Virus record (IMG/VR): IMGVR_UViG_3300022074_000038
Coordinates: 1 to 61,593 of that record
Strand: one strand, 5' to 3'
DNA length: 61,593 nucleotides
DNA from: a virus
How positions within the stretch are numbered: the first letter of the stretch is position 1; every line of letters starts with the position of its first letter. The notes under the pieces were generated by a model. It did not search any database and was not told the origin of the DNA. It worked only from the letters and a program-made list of their open reading frames with translations. The position numbers and the translations under genes were made by a program. This document shows positions 61,557 through 61,593 of this stretch, one piece after another.

Positions 61557-61593
61557 TCAATGAAGGGCCTGCGTCCTTGACTCCTTCTTAAAT
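61557..61593 (-). CDS. C-terminal end of the gene cut at base 1 (if the map is circular)
   Basis: Read on the minus strand, bases 61593-61557 supply the third base of codon 184, eleven more codons (FKKESRTQALH) and a TGA stop, in frame with the 1-551 segment. If the ends do not join, this is non-coding leader sequence. Confidence 0.55.
   Translation of the reverse strand, partial: FKKESRTQALH

Overview
The window looks like the whole genome of a tailed double-stranded DNA bacteriophage, probably a marine podovirus-type phage of an alphaproteobacterium. That assignment is inferred from protein families common in marine viral metagenomes (DUF6321-like and DUF5872-like basic proteins, a family A DNA polymerase, a primase-DUF927 helicase, very large internal virion proteins). 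No host genes, tRNA, rRNA, integrase or RNA polymerase were recognised. The gene cut at base 1 continues in frame into the last 37 bases of the window, so the map is probably circular or circularly permuted.

Layout: a late, minus-strand structural block runs from the terminase genes (28501) leftward to base 1, re-enters at 61593 and ends at 49071. In transcription order it holds small and large terminase, portal, a GroES-like protein, a scaffold-like protein, a decoration-like protein, the major capsid protein followed by an intrinsic terminator, small virion proteins, four lysine-rich basic proteins, connectors, an adhesin/fibre cassette, a holin-like protein, and after the join a set of internal (ejection) proteins that includes one of 2249 residues with a zincin motif. 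A four-gene plus-strand island (25236-26356) sits inside this block between portal and terminase. An early, plus-strand block runs from 28777 to 48994 and carries a MoxR ATPase / DUF3150 / VWA-metallopeptidase triad, a VRR-NUC nuclease, DNA polymerase, a Cas4-like nuclease, an SNF2-type helicase, an excisionase-like DNA-binding protein, an SSB-like protein and a primase-helicase. The two blocks diverge at 28.5-28.8 kb and converge at a terminator at 49.05 kb.

The most striking system is in the fibre cassette. A fibre with about 93 uninterrupted Gly-X-Y triplets (11250-13442) is followed in the same operon by a stand-alone prolyl-hydroxylase-like enzyme (9883-10425) and a 583-residue enzyme (8141-9892) that joins a GT25-like (collagen galactosyltransferase-type) domain, a PLOD-like glycosyltransferase domain and a lysyl-hydroxylase-like 2-oxoglutarate/Fe(II) domain. 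All 21 lysines of the collagen region lie in the Y position, the position animal lysyl hydroxylases use. The phage therefore seems to encode a collagen-like fibre together with its own hydroxylation and glycosylation machinery.

The early block also has unexplained DNA architecture. Ten copies of a GTAGTG-N3-CACTAC dyad lie between 28.6 and 42.8 kb. An AT-rich gene-free stretch (29.6-30.1 kb) holds nine-base iterons in both orientations and is a candidate origin. A gene-free G-rich element of about 600 bases (38.29-38.89 kb) is built of GGNNN pentamers punctuated by a recurring GGCGGTC. A second dyad family, AGTTCA-N2-TGAACT, occurs only in the late block.
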